A DNA stretch of 64,000 nt from Rhizoclosmatium globosum (GCA_002104985.1 MCGO01000096.1:1-64000), one strand, 5' to 3'. Shown: positions 1-12,877, numbered from the stretch's first letter. Made by a program: numbers and translations. The notes: a model not told the origin generated them from the letters alone.

Positions 1-2
1 AC

Positions 3-256
3 TATTTGGATCAAGTTGTGACAGTATCAGGGGACGATAAGACCGCTTCCTTGTTCCGTGCTCAGCTCATCAACGCCAAATCGTGAGTGATTCAGATTCT
101 TAATTCGTGTAACTAATTTTTAATTGTGTCGTCAGTGATTTCCAAACGGCGAAACGAGGCTTCGTTCCTGGAAACAGAACCAACATTCGAGGAATTACTG
201 CGCCAAAGTGGCAGGCCCACAGAGCTCCAGATATGCCAGCAACGCCTGTTCGATAA
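3..256 (+). CDS. 3' end of an unidentified gene (5' part lies outside the window)
   Basis: The first 80 bases read open as the end of an exon (reads TVSGDDKTASLFRAQ). A GTGAGT donor at 83 and a CAG acceptor ending at 135 define a 53-nt intron. The next exon continues in frame for about 40 codons and stops with TAA at 254-256. The final stretch is basic and proline-containing (APKWQAHRAPDMP). The SGDD-T-SLFRA string is reminiscent of a WD-repeat blade, but that is weak. I do not recognise the family. It runs tail-to-tail with NKAP. Confidence 0.5.
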
Positions 257-265
257 TTCGTTGTT

Positions 266-1671
266 TCAAAATTTGCGTAGCTTGCGTATTCTATATTCCC
301 ACATTTTGAGTATCCTTGTGTCTCCACCTCGTCTCATTAAAAGAGAATGTAATATCACCCGAATAAGAGAACCTTTTATTTTCATTCCGCCGGTTAATCT
401 TTCAGCAACCATTTCCTTCAACAAAGCAATCGTCTCAGTCTCTTTCCGAATCTTTTCTTGCTGAGCAAACATGAGCAACGCATTCTTTCCTCAGCTGATG
501 ACTTGATTTTCTTTTCGGATACCACAGCATTCATACGACGATGCCGTGATCCTGACATGACGAATCCACATTTTCATAGGCTCGATTTCTTCTGCCTCCA
601 AACCGATTTCTCCTCGTCGTGGAATACGCTTTCCTTCTTGGACATATCTATATGTACGGTCAGGGTTATTGAACTTAGAATTAGGTTCGTCATCTCATCT
701 GATTTCGTACAGCCCAGATTTGATTCTCTAATTTATCAAGTCCATTCGCTACACTCGAGAGGCTATTCCTCTTAACTAATTCAAGGGAGAAATACTCACG
801 CAGCAAGAGCACTTCCTTCTCCAGCCAACAACTGACCACCATAAGCACGTTTATCAAGCTTCATATCCTGTTCAGGCAGAGGAACAGGTCCAAACTCCCC
901 ATCATCATCGTTTCCAGCAGCAGCCGTTGCACCTTTTCCATCCAAACTCTTCTGCTTCTTCTTGTCAGCTTCTGGATCCGTGGCTTCGCCGTGGTTCTTC
1001 CGCTCACTCCTCGAGTCGTTTGATGAATGGAATCGGTATCTGAGCTTGAGTCGTGGCGTCTCCGTTTCTTTGACTTGCTGCTGCTCTTCTTTGACTTTGA
1101 AGACTTTTTCGACTTTTGGATGAGCTACTGCTCTTTTTGTGTTTCTTTGACTTTTTTGATTTCTTTGAGCGTCTGTTGTCGTCTGAGAGGGAGTGGGTTG
1201 AGTTGAGATTGTTGGTGAGGGTGAGAGAGAGCAAAACCCACCACTGCTCGCATTTACCGAATCCGAGTCTTCCTCGTCGTCCGAAACCATCCTTCTCTTC
1301 TTCTTTTCCTTTTCCTTTTCCTTCTTTCCCGATTCGTCGTCGTCGCTGTTGTCTCGGCGCAGAGGACTCTTTGGCCAGAAAGCGATTCTGTTGTCGTCGC
1401 GCGTCCGTCGCCGATTCTCCGAAAACGAGTCAAGTTCAGAATTGGGATTGGAGCCACGTCGGTTTTCGCGGACTTGGCGGCGCGTGTCAGAGTCGTTGTT
1501 GTTGTGACTGCGCATTCGGAAGTCGGAGTTGGTGGCGCTGTGGGCTTGGCGGCGGTCTGGTGACCGTGATCGCGATCGGATGCGGTCTCGCCCGAAAGAG
1601 TCGCGCTCGATTCGGTTGCTGCGGGATGGGTGCACTGAATCCATTTCGACGATACTTTTAACGTTTCTCAA
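266..1671 (-). CDS. NKAP-like protein (SynMuv/NKAP C-terminal domain), reading frame broken several times
   Basis: NKAP is a nuclear spliceosome-associated and transcription-repressor protein. Exon 1 (1671 to 800) encodes an Arg/Ser-rich start, acidic and Lys/Ser-rich tracts, then the family signature GEFGPVPLPEQ and YGGQLLAGEGSALAA. A GTGAGT donor at 799 and an acceptor before 647 join this to YVQEGKRIPRRGEIGLEAEE, the most conserved NKAP block. After that, GFVMSGSRHRRMNAV, RKENQVIS and ALLMFAQQEKIRKETETIALLKEMV follow in three different frames. Exon 1 also changes frame: the KKSKKSKKHKKSSSS tract typical of NKAP lies in another frame around 1100-1210. Each break is mended by one base. The 3' end is uncertain; stop taken at 266. 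The start could also be the ATG at 1644. Confidence 0.8.
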
Positions 1672-2279
1672 TCAAAGAAATAACAAAAGAATAATCCATT
1701 CCATTCGTATTATACTCTGTCGGAATTTGCAATTGACAAAGAAACTCTCCTAGATTACGCTTCTGAATAAGAACCAAGCCAATCAAATATGATTTACAAC
1801 AAACAATAGTTCATGTTACCTATCACCATCTTTGAAAATACCCGAGGATTGACAGCTGTAGACACCCGCCGACAGCGAGGAATAAAATCCGTGACAATGC
1901 CAGATGAAATCAAGTACAAGTCTGCCTCAAAAGTCTTCTGTAAACTGTGTAGCTATACCGCCCTGTGCCGTACATTAAATATGTAAGTACATCAATGAGT
2001 TTTGCCTCTCGTTCGTCTCTTCCCTTCTTTGCTCCTAATTTGATACTCGAACTCCGTCTCCAATCCTCGAGAAAGACATTCAGTTCACCGAAACTCCAGC
2101 CAATCCTTTCTTAACTTCTATCACATGGCTTTTTTAACATTTTCTCCATCTGACAGCTAACCTAAACGTTGAAGAAACGCGACTCACTCCGACAGGCACT
2201 TAACAAACCTACGAATGTATGTATTTGTCGTGTTCATTCGAGACGTAACTGAACAAGTTCATCCAGAATCTTGAGAAGT
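1672..2279. other. Intergenic stretch between divergent genes
   Basis: This 608-bp interval lies between the NKAP start (minus strand) and the secreted-protein start (plus strand). It should hold both promoters. I see no convincing open frame, RNA gene or repeat in it. Confidence 0.5.
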
Positions 2280-4699
2280 ATGTTGTGGCTGTCAACTGCT
2301 CTTACGTTCGGACTTGTCACTGCAATTCCGCTACAGGAAAATCTTGAGCAAAGAGATTTATCCACTCCACCGACAAACTTTCCGCCCGTCTTTGCTACTA
2401 TTTTGAATATCGCTGTCAATTGTGGAAGCGGATCCACGTCGTACTCATCCTACAAGGCTGCCATACTCGCCTGTCAAACATGCTCAACAGCCGGCACATG
2501 TTCTTCCATCTGCACCGGTGTATTTGGAACTACAAACTACACGACCGTTCCAACTGGTGGAACCGCTCTTCTCCCGTCATACTATTTGGCGAACGACAAC
2601 TGTGGACCTGCCCAAATAAGCAACGACGCAAATTCCTTCACGGTTGCCGCTACGTTAATCTCATCTGGAGCAACGTACCAGACGCTCAGAGTCCCGTACC
2701 TTTGGGGAAACCCGAACACAGACTACAAGTTCCCTCAGTCTGAATGTCCAAGTCCCGCGACATGGATCAATAATCAGTACGGATCCTTCTGCGCTACGTA
2801 TGACGAATCTGTTGCTCAAAGTGTTTGCTCTACTTCCTCAAGTTGTACTGGATACGTCGGCCCAGCCAAGAATGGAATATTCCAGCTCACAATCGCAACC
2901 CCAATCATCAACCCATCTGGAGACGTGGGTCCAACTTCCTTGTTTCACTACAAAGTAGCTCAAACTGTGTTCCGGCCTCATCCATTTGGCTACCCCGTAG
3001 TTATTGACAAGAATCGTTGGAGTGAGGAGTACCAGGTTGGAGAATACTCTTGCGCGTGGAATACACAAGTACCTCTTGGTTTGGGGTCGTTGTAAATGGA
3101 ACTCAACTCTGTCAGACTTTGAATGTAACTGACGCGTTTTCGCTGTGTGAGGCGGATAATCAGTGTGCGGTTGCATACTATTCTCCATATGATCCTAATT
3201 ACTGGTATTCCTCGCCTTATTGGAAGTTGGGAAGGATTCCGTTAGTCTACGAGCCCAATGTCAAGTTCACAACAGCCTATTACAAGCCACTCAATCGATA
3301 TGCCACGTATAATATTAAAACAGGAAAAACGGAACCGGTGCTACCAATGCCGGGAGGACACACAGTGGCTTCATTCAGACAACTTTGGGCAACACGTTTC
3401 ATTGACGCGGATTACGCAAATATTCGGTCCTGCATCCTTGGATCATTGAGCTCAACCCAATCAGTCTATAATTCAAACACACCAGTTCCATTTTCTTGCC
3501 AGTTCACGTATCCACTCGTCAACGTCAACATGGGCACTCAAGGTTTCGACGCTGGGACTTGCACTGCGAAAGGAATTACTGAAACAGTGCGAATTTCTCC
3601 TGTCGTGACGCTTACAATCAACGGGACCCTTCCGGGAGACGCTGTATCGGCTGTGGGGTTGTACCAAGCCGTAATAACGGGCCTCAAGAGTAGTGTTGTC
3701 GCAACGCCCCAATACTACTCTGATTTTACTGACACCACGCCTTCCGTTGAATGCCCAAGCTCTGCTACTGGGGGAATTGGGTTTGCAAATTTCCGCATCA
3801 ATGCAGCGAGCTTCTCAACTGACGGCAAGAGCAACCAGACATACTATGCTGAGGTCACATTCACCAGCACGACAAGTATCTATGGAGCCAACATCAATTA
3901 TCTGGGAAACATTGCTATTCGTCATGGAACGCAACCATTGAATCCAATCTCGGACATTTGCTCAAACTCAAAGACATTGGTTTCAGGACTTACCTCCGTT
4001 ATCTCTGCCCCTGGTCCATCTCAACTCGCCGTGAAAGCAAACGCTATTGCACCTACCACTACGTTCGGAACACTTGTAGATTCTGCCGTTGGATTCTCGA
4101 ACGCGGCATGTTTGGCAAACGCGACTGTTCTCCCAAAGACGTTCAGTTTTACTATGCCGTTTACTGTTAGCTGCGCGGCTGATTCAACCACGTTCACCAC
4201 GTTTGAAGATGCTGTTCGCGGCTGTCAGACGTGTTCCGTTGCTGGAGCTTGCGCCTCCGTCTGTACGGGTGTCTATAACGGAACAACGACGGCGTCAAAG
4301 TATTACTTGTTCAATCAAAAGTGTGGTTTGCCAAGTCAGTTCACATATATTGTTGCAAACAATGTTCAATCCACCGTCACGATTGTTCTGAACCCGAATC
4401 TGGCGTACCAGACGTTTCCCGTACCTTCTGTATGGGCTGATAATAACGACAGCTATTACCTCAAAACAGACCCGTGTTCTCCACCTGGAATGGTTGCAAA
4501 GAGTGGATTGCAGAGCTGGTGTCAGATTACGAATGAAGCGGATGCTCAGACTGTTTGTGCTAGAACTTCTGGATGCGTTGGATATGTTGGGCCTGGTTCT
4601 AATGGGTTGTGTCAACTTGTAACATTGCAATCAATGGCAATTAACTTTGCTCCAACCGTCAGTCAGTCTTCATACTACCACTTGAGAATCAAATACTAA
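2280..4699 (+). CDS. Secreted cysteine-rich protein with two copies of one module; one frameshift
   Basis: The ATG at 2280 begins a good signal peptide (MLWLSTALTFGLVTA, cleavage expected before IPLQ). The mature chain carries an N-terminal module with CQTCSTAGTCSSICTGV, a YQTLRVPYLW block and CTGYVGP. A matching module appears near the C-terminus (CQTCSVAGACASVCTGV, YQTFPVPSVW, CVGYVGPGSNGLCQL). Between them is a Thr/Ser-rich, beta-rich region of about 300 residues. The frame breaks near 3050-3060. The span is 2420 nt, one base short of a multiple of three, so one missing base restores about 806 codons. No introns are needed. Family unknown; role could be cell-wall or extracellular binding. 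Confidence 0.7.
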
Positions 4700-4883
4700 T
4701 TATGTCTTCCGTCTTGGTTCAGTCAAATAAACGAGTCCTTTAATTTGAAAGTGTCAGAGTCTTGAACGCCTCACTGACCACAAACTACCACTCTCTTCTT
4801 GTTCAGATTGAAGTTTCTTTATTATTCATTTGCAGTAATAATCATATCAAATTTAAGAGGTTGGTAGATAGTAGATGGAGTTT

Positions 4884-5804
4884 TTAGAAAAGCAAGAAGG
4901 AGGCAATAGCAAAAGCGGAAATAAGAACACCATTGACGGAAAGTTCAACAGCTCCCGCAGTTTGGAGGCTAGTCTTGGTGTCGATAGTTGCTTTGGTTGT
5001 GGCAGCAACGACAGTAGTAGCAACTGGCACAGTAGTAGCGACCACAGTAGTTACGACTGGAGCAGTGGTAGGAACCACAACAGCGGTCGTCCCCGTAGCA
5101 GACAAGCCAGTCAAAATTCCATCAGTGGACAAAGATGCGCTCCTTAATTAATTGTGTCAGCCACAAGTTCATATCTACCAACACAAATGACAAACACTTA
5201 CTTGCAGGCATCCAATCGTCCCTTCAAGTAGCTGTTAAAAGTTGGAAGCCAGAGTGACTGATCGGTTGTGGCACACAATCGCAAGACTTGATTCGTGTCA
5301 ATTGTCTGACACGAACACTTGTTTCGCGCGATGTCCAATGCAGCTGGGTCAGTGATGGATGGGTCTGGGAAGCGATAACAGATTCCAGATTCTTGCACCA
5401 GAGATTGCTGAGCGATTGCGCAAGGGTCGTTGACAGGGAGAGGTGTGCTCGCTGCTGGCAAGGTTGTCAAGATACCGTCCGTTGGAAGAGAAACGTTTCT
5501 GCGTTCGATTTTGGGTTAATATGGTTGATAATGGTGAAACGTTGTTGTTTGGTACTCACTTGCAAGCAGTCAAACGGCCGGTCAAGTAGCTTTGGAAGGA
5601 CGGAGCCCATTGGGTCTGATCATCAGTTGCGCACTTGGCGAGGACAGCGTTGGTATCAATGTTTTGGCAGAAGCACTTGTTGCGAGCTGCCTCCTTGGCT
5701 GCTGGGTCTGTGATGGCTGGATCGGGGAAGCGGAAGCAGATGCCTGACTCCTGGGTCATGGAGAGGAGAGAGATGTTGCATGCGTCCGAGATCGTGAGGG
5801 ACAT
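4884..5804 (-). CDS. Surface-type protein with two six-cysteine (CxC) domains and a GPI-like tail
   Basis: Three exons (5804-5560, 5498-5202, 5142-4884) give an exact 266-aa frame. Exons 1 and 2 each encode one copy of a roughly 75-residue domain with six Cys: DACN...SGICFRFPDP...NKCFCQNIDTN...KCAT...TACK, then DPCA...SGICYRFPDP...NKCSCQTIDTN...LCAT...DACK. Each domain ends at an intron, so one domain equals one exon. Exon 3 is a Thr/Val-rich stalk ending in a hydrophobic tail (LISAFAIASFLLF) like a GPI-attachment signal. No N-terminal signal peptide is visible. Paralogues lie at 32655-33589 (two domains) and 34138-34738 (one domain). Confidence 0.8.
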
Positions 5805-6127
5805 ATTGTTTGAACGAGGTTTTTGTTTGAAACGGTTTTGAGCAAACGAGGATTTTGTGGCTGAATGGTTTTTAATTTGGAGATTGATTGTAATCTGCCG
5901 CTGGGGAATGGAACTTGAACGGACCCTTTTGAAAGCCTTTGATTGCTCGTTGGGGCGAACTTCGATGCAATTCAATCTATCCCCGAATTGAGTGGCATTG
6001 CGAAGAGAGGAATGTGTGGTACATAAATACATAACCGCATATTTTAAGTGGTGAAATATACACTAACGTTTGTTTTATTTCTATTAACAGATACGATAAA
6101 ATAGGCCCCAAAGTAATAAAACAAAAT
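5805..6127. other. Intergenic stretch
   Basis: This 323-bp interval holds the upstream region of the six-cysteine gene and the 3' end of H3. It is AT-rich and I see no gene or repeat in it. Confidence 0.4.
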
Positions 6128-7082
<955 letters not shown>

Positions 7083-7177
7083 ACTATACTCTGTTACTTT
7101 CATTATCATGGGTGTAAATAAACTGACTTAAGCTACTATATACTTTTAATTGAATAAATAACACTGTTGCTGTGACT

Positions 7178-7757
7178 CTATGCATCCAGAACTTCTTGGA
7201 TGGCTGCGAGGCAAAGTTTGATGTGAGCCTTGATTTGGAGAGCTCGTTCCGTCAGCGATTCAGCTTTTCTAAAGATCGCAAGTTCCATGAGCATTGAAAT
7301 TGAAGACGGGTGAACTCACTTTTCGAGCTGCTTCTCCTTCCTTCCAAGGAACATCAGGGCTTCGTCCAGACTGAATTCGACGTGACAATCAAGTCCAACT
7401 TGGATATATATACGATCCTTGTTTTCTCTGTTCCAGATATTCAGTTCTGATGAAGAGTTGAATGGTTGCATACACTTTTGCCTGCATGTAGAAATCACAT
7501 CCGACATCGACCAGCGTTTTCAGAGGTGAATCATCGGATGAATTCTCTTTCATGAACTCAATCTGGTTCTTGAGTTTCAAGCTGGATCGCCATCAGTTAG
7601 AGCCGTTGTTGTCATAACACTCATCTACTCACTATTCGGCAATGTCCTCGTAAACAGCATCCCTCTCGTCCAGCACCTTTTTGAGATCAGGCTGCAACTT
7701 AGTCGACAGAAAGACTTCGTACTTTTGAATCTTCTGTTGTTTCTCTGCTTGTTCCAT
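7178..7757 (-). CDS. UXT-like prefoldin-family chaperone subunit
   Basis: Four exons (7757-7633, 7581-7474, 7427-7320, 7268-7178) total 432 nt and encode 143 aa with no break. The protein is a coiled-coil alpha-class prefoldin: VFLSTKLQPDLKKVLDERDAV, then YLKLKNQIEF, VDVGCDFYMQAKV, DRIYIQVGLDCHVEFSLDEAL and a C-terminal helix (ALQIKAHIKLCLAAI). The order and spacing match UXT/ART-27, which works in the R2TP/prefoldin-like chaperone complex and with transcription regulators. It is divergent from eIF2B delta; the start codons are 69 bp apart. Confidence 0.85.
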
Positions 7758-7826
7758 TGACCAGTTTTAGTTAGTTTACTTTCTCTGCTTCTTTTTTTCC
7801 TCAACCAAAGCCGATCCAAGCCAATA

Positions 7827-9836
7827 ATGAGCAGCAATCCCATCCCAATCAAGGGAGCAAAAGCAGCAAAGAACTCAGGCGCCTCTCCTGCAGCATCGCC
7901 AGCGAAGGCCGGTGGGATGGAGGCGAAGAAGGAGAACGCCCCAAAGAAGTTCAAGGACATGACCCCCGAGGAGCAGAGAGAGTTCAAGGTGTGTTTGTTA
8001 AACTGTGCATTGGTAGCAATAAGAGTGCACTGGATGCCTCGTGGGGTACGGTGCTGCTGGAGCCAGATGTGATTGGATTGGTGCAGTGATTCACTCGAAA
8101 TCCACAATCGCCCAACTCAAACCAATTCCACTGACTCGATTTAATCCATCCAATCTCCAGGAACGCGGAGAAGCCGAAAAACTTGCAAAAAAACTCGCGA
8201 AACAGGCGGCGGGCGGTGTGGCTCCCCCTTCAAACACCCAGCCTCAACAGCAACAGCAAAAACAGAACCAGAAACAACCGCTTTCAAAGCAGCCTAGTGT
8301 TGCAAACGCTACTAGCACACAGTCTCTTGCTTCCTCTGCTGGCGGTGCTACTCCAACTGCTTCAACATCAAACCTTGCTCCTCCGCACGCTCTTTCAAAC
8401 ATGCCTTCTCAACCAAATATGAGACCTGCTTCGCAAATTCGATTCGACGATGCGAAACACCAAAAGAAGACAATTAAGGGTCGTACTCTTGCTCAAAAGC
8501 CTGTAGCACTCCTCTCACACTTGACTCAATTTGAAAAGAGTGGAATGGGTGCTGCTCGAACATTCACGGCTGACGGGCAACAACGTCATATGGTTCACCC
8601 CGCTATTATCACTCTCGGTGTTCAGTTCTCGGAGTTTATTATTGCGGGAGGAATTGCAAGATGTACAGCCATGTTGTATGCGTTCAAGCGAGTGAGTTTC
8701 TCGTTACGTGACTCTGTGATTCAATGCTAAACAAGGCTCGCAGGTGATTGCCGAATATGTCACTCCGCCTGGTACCTCACTTCAGAGAAACTTGACGTCG
8801 TATCTTGGAAAGCAGATTGATTACCTCACAACGACTCGTCACTTGGCAGAGACCATGAAGTCAGCGATTCGAAGCCTAAAATCTGAGATCACAAACATTT
8901 CCTTGGAAAAGTCTGATGAAGACGTAAGGATCCTTGTATTTCATGGTCGTCATAACTGACTCTCCTGCAGAACAAAGCTCACTTGCTCAACTGGATTGAT
9001 ACCTTCATTAAAGAGAAGATTGTTTCAGCGGATGATATCATTATTGACCGAGCCATGCAACTCATCAAGAAAGATGACGTTATTTTGACATTTGGAAGGT
9101 ATAGTTGATATTGATTTGTCTGTACATAACCAAACCATCTTGATCAGATCGGTTGCAGTCGAACGCCTGTTACTCGAGTCACAAGCTCATGGTCACAAAT
9201 TTAAAGTCATTGTTTGCGACGCACGACCAAAACTTGAGGGTAGAATTCTGTTAAAGAACCTTGCAGCCGCTGGAATCTCTTGCTCGTATGTCTTAGTCAA
9301 CCATCTTGGAGCTGTGATGCCGAAAGTCTCAAAGTTGATTATTGGTGCAAGTGCCCTGTTGTCAAATGGAGCAGTATTGTCGCGAACGGGTACTGCGATC
9401 GCGGCCATGATGGCTCATGACGCACACGTTCCTGTGATTGTGCTTTGTGAGATTATCAAATTCAGTGAATTGGTTCAATTAGATTCCTTTGTTTGGAACG
9501 AGATTGGTATGTACTTTTTGATTTGCTTTCTTCACTGACCCTATCTTAGGTGACCCGGATGAACTTGTTAACACAAAAACCAAGAATCCAGCTTCCGTAC
9601 TTCCGTCGGTTTTGACTCCCCCTTCTCAAGAAGCAAACTCAAAAGCCCCTATTTTGAAAGAGTGGCGAGATATTCCAGACTTGAAGTTGCTGAATCTTCA
9701 CTATGATATTACACCGGCGTCATTTGTCTCGATGGTGATTTCCGAGCATGGTTGTATCCCCAGTACAAGTGTGCTGAGTGTCATTGCTATGATCAAGATG
9801 GAAGAAGAAAAGAACTTGAAGAAGCTCGCAAATTGA
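7827..9836 (+). CDS. Translation initiation factor eIF2B, delta subunit (GCD2 type)
   Basis: Six exons (7827-7988, 8161-8691, 8744-8923, 8971-9098, 9148-9506, 9550-9836) total 1647 nt, giving 548 aa without a break. The N-terminal third is low complexity (Lys, Ala, Gln). The rest is the eIF2B alpha/beta/delta regulatory fold: GRTLAQKPVALLSHL, TPPGTSLQRNLTSYLGKQID, VIVCDARPKLEGRILLKNLA, GISCSYVLVNHLGAVMP, IIGASALLSNGAVLSRTGTA, VPVIVLCEIIKFSELVQLDSF, NLHYDITPASFVSMVISEHG. It is part of the guanine-nucleotide exchange factor that recycles eIF2-GTP and senses phosphorylated eIF2 alpha. Confidence 0.95.
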
Positions 9837-9937
9837 ATGAATTTATTCGAATTGGACGGAATGTAGCAATGATGCATACACTCTCAGCGACGAAACAACT
9901 TATATAATAAAACGGATTCCATTAAACTCAAGTTTCT

Positions 9938-11644
9938 TCACTCTCTCAAAGAGCACTTCACCATAAGCCCATTCTTCATTGGCAACAGGACAGTGAACGC
10001 ATACGTCACGTCCTTTTCATTCACGACCTCAATCTTATAACGCCGCATCAATTCAACCAACACATAAACTCCTTCCAGCTCAGCCATACTCTTCCCCAAG
10101 CAAACGCGTGGACCCGCCTGGAATGCCGGGTAATCAAACGGCGAAGGCAGCTTCTCCATCTTGAGCCACCGTTCCGGCTTAAACTCTTTTGCATCGTCTC
10201 CCCAAATCGCAGCTGTGCGACCCATCGCGTATGGACTCCAAGCAACTGTGCAACCCTTTGGAACAAACGTGCCGTCAGGTAAAGTGACGTCCTCGTTCGC
10301 TTGCTTCATATTCGACGGTACAGACGGGTACAAACGGAGCGTTTCATGGAACACAGCATTTGCGTAAGGCATTTCGGTGCGGATTTGTTCATACGTTGGA
10401 GATGAGTTGCCAACAACTTCATTGATTTCGTTCATCAGTGCAGAATAAGCGTGTGGATTCTGGTGAAGCATGAAGATGGCCCATGAGAGAGCGCAAGCAG
10501 TTGTGTCGCGTCCTTCGGGAGCAAATTAGTTAATGATTTCAACCAAATGAATATATGAACAAACCAGCGAGCAAGAAGTTCAAGGCATAGTCTACGAGTA
10601 GCTCGTCACTTGGTGGCTCCCCATTTTCTCCCTTGACTTTCATCAGCAGTGCAAGCAAATCATTTTCTCCTTCCACTCCTGATTCGCGTTTTTGCTTCAC
10701 AATCGAATGGCCAAAATCACGGATAAGCTTAATTTGCTGTTCATTGATTTTGGCCTCGCCATTCCAGTACTCGACGTACGACCAGAGTGGTGTGAACATT
10801 CGAATGGAAGTGCGTTTTTGTACCGCGTCAAATGCTGCCATGAAAGGGATTGTTCCAGCTGTCGACATGGTTCCTACGTCGACTCCGAAACCAATATGCG
10901 TAAATGAGTCGAACGTGAAACGGAAGAAGAGTTCTTGAAGGTCAAAGGTTTCTCCAGTTTCGACATGTGTATCAAGAACTTTAGAGAAGGATTCCATTTC
11001 GGTAGAAAACACATTGCGGACATAGTCTTTGAAGTTCTGTCATTTAGACATTTAGTTAAATAAAAAGAGGCGGCTTAATTCTCACTCACCTTGACATTGA
11101 AGATGTTGGCCGCGAGTTTTCGTTGGGACTTCCATTCTTCGCCATCCGCATTAAAGATTCCGTGACCAAGCAAATCGCGAAATACACTTTGAAAGCGTGG
11201 TCCCTACAATGCAATGAATTGGTCATCCAAAATTTCAATGGATGGGAATCACCTTGTCAAACACAGTGAACTTATTCTTCAGCACACATTCCACGTTAGA
11301 AGGATCGTTCGTCACGATAGTAACAGGGCTGAAGAAGAGCTTGAGCATCCAGGACTGGTTGTTGTGCCTTTCAAACATTTCTGTTGCTCAAACGTCAAAG
11401 AGTATTCAGCAGCGCTTAGAAGCGGAATCTTACCGACTGTGAAGTCATGGAATCTTTCCATTTGTTTGGAAACAACTCCTGCATCGCCCAAGAAGGGTAT
11501 GGCCCCTCCAACGCGATGAAGGTGCTTCTGATTCGTGTTTCCAGTGAGAAAGATGGGATCATTCCGATACAAGTACGTCAGGAAGATAGCAGTAGCTGCT
11601 ACCGCGGAGGTTATAACCAAGTTACTGTTGGAAGCGTTGTCCAT
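9938..11644 (-). CDS. Microsomal cytochrome P450 (CYP4/CYP52/CYP86-like)
   Basis: Five exons (11644-11434, 11380-11253, 11203-11090, 11036-10565, 10512-9938) total 1500 nt and give 499 aa. An N-terminal membrane anchor (LVITSAVAATAIFLTYLY) places it on the ER. The I-helix motif AGRDTTA is split by the last intron. The K-helix has ETLRLYP, followed by KPERWL. The heme loop is FQAGPRVCLGKSMAE with the axial Cys. Sequence style, with AGRDTT and a long B-C region, resembles fatty-acid and alkane hydroxylases of the CYP52/86 group. The true substrate cannot be read from the sequence. It stands alone, not in a metabolic cluster. Confidence 0.9.
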
Positions 11645-11723
11645 TTGCGGAGATTCTTTTTGACAGACGTTTTTCCGCTTTCAAACTTCACCAATCAAAT
11701 GAACAGAGAATATTTATTTACAT

Positions 11724-12735
11724 TTAATCATCTCCAGTCAAGTCTATGTACTGAACGTTTCGTTCCTTTATGGATTTCACGCGTTTTGAGTCTAATTGAG
11801 TTGCAGCTCCACGGTCAGCCACGACTTCATTTTGCTCGTGTTTTCCTAATTCTGCACAAGTTGAAGATTCTGCAGCACTTGCATTCAATTTGATCCGTTT
11901 TCTCGATTCAGATTCTGTTGATTCCAATACCCTCTCATCGTCTACAGTCAAGTCAACAACATCACTTTCAGTAATAATTCCCTCAAATTCCAGGAATTCT
12001 TTTGTTTTATAGTGGTATGTATGTGTCAAAATCGGTTCGTCTGTGAGCCTCGATGCCGAAACTTTCAGGGTTCGTGAAGGCTTCGCCCGTCCAAGTCTTC
12101 ATCAAATTTATAAATTAGAATCGTTGCGTGATAACGCGATTATGCTTACGTTGTGGTGGCCGAGACATGTACACCCTTCTTCGTCGTTCATTCTGACTTG
12201 CTATTCAGCCTGAAATATTTTAAAAGCACCACTCACAATAGCGAGATGATCTCCGTCATCGTCCAAAGAACCACGTCCAATGCTTCCTCCCACAGCTCGA
12301 ATAGGCCAGAAACGTAGCTCAATTGTCCCAATCGCATCCAATACACTCTTATCCACCAATCCACCTTCAGCAACAGTGTAGGAGGTGAAAGTGAACGGTT
12401 TCATTCCGTCGCCAGTCTTCTTGCCAACAATGTATTGAAGCCCATTTTGCCTGACTGAGGTTCTATCCATCAACCGCCCATCAATGTAGACTTCGAGAGA
12501 CATAATAAGAGCCAGGTCTAAATCGATGCAGAGGATCATCGACGAAATTGGGGTTCCGGACGGTGATGGATATCTTGTATTGTTTCCCGTTTTGAGCAGA
12601 ACATAACACTTTCATCTGACCCGTCGTCAAGCGCATATTCCGGAGAGTGGTGTTGCTCTCCTTCGATCTGAATACCGACGGAAATGTAGCTCCTCCCATT
12701 GTTGGTACTGTCGATGGCACAGTGAAAACAACCAT
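11724..12735 (-). CDS. DUF7918-like protein, copy A; several frameshifts
   Basis: Parts of the family fold lie in different frames: MVVFTVPSTVPTMGG, ISVGIQIEGEQHHSPEY, YKISITVRNPNFVDDPLHRF, LEVYIDGRLMDRTSV, KPFTFTSYTVAEGG and IGTIELRFWPI. Then come the short second exon (KKGVHVSATT) and LTDEPILTHTYHYKTKEFLEFEGI. At least four one-base changes are needed to join them. The C-terminus has two SUMO-interaction-like motifs (DVVDLTVDD and YIDLTGDD). It diverges from ARMC3, 143 bp apart. With this many breaks it could be a young pseudogene, but the breaks match those seen in neighbouring conserved genes. Confidence 0.6.
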
Positions 12736-12877
12736 TTGAAGGGGTATGCAGAAGTTTCAAGAAGAAAAATGAAAGAGGGGAATGCTTGATAGTTACTATT
12801 GATTTATCTTGATTGATGAACGATTCTCAGTCCGATGAACTGTTCGAGAATTGTCACGTAGTTTCATTTTCACAAAG

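Noticed and set aside
1116..1661. A 181-codon plus-strand frame
   Set aside because: It is the antisense of the Arg/Ser/Lys-rich NKAP exon and has no conserved features.
3045..3065. Short intron to explain the frame change in the secreted protein
   Set aside because: No GT-AG pair fits, and the span is one base short of a multiple of three, so a lost base is simpler.
7083..7177. Histone 3' stem-loop after H4
   Set aside because: No hairpin of the metazoan type is seen; an AATAAA-like signal is present instead.
9938..12735. A secondary-metabolite cluster around the P450
   Set aside because: Neighbours are eIF2B delta, a DUF7918 gene and ARMC3; no synthase, transporter or tailoring enzyme is present.
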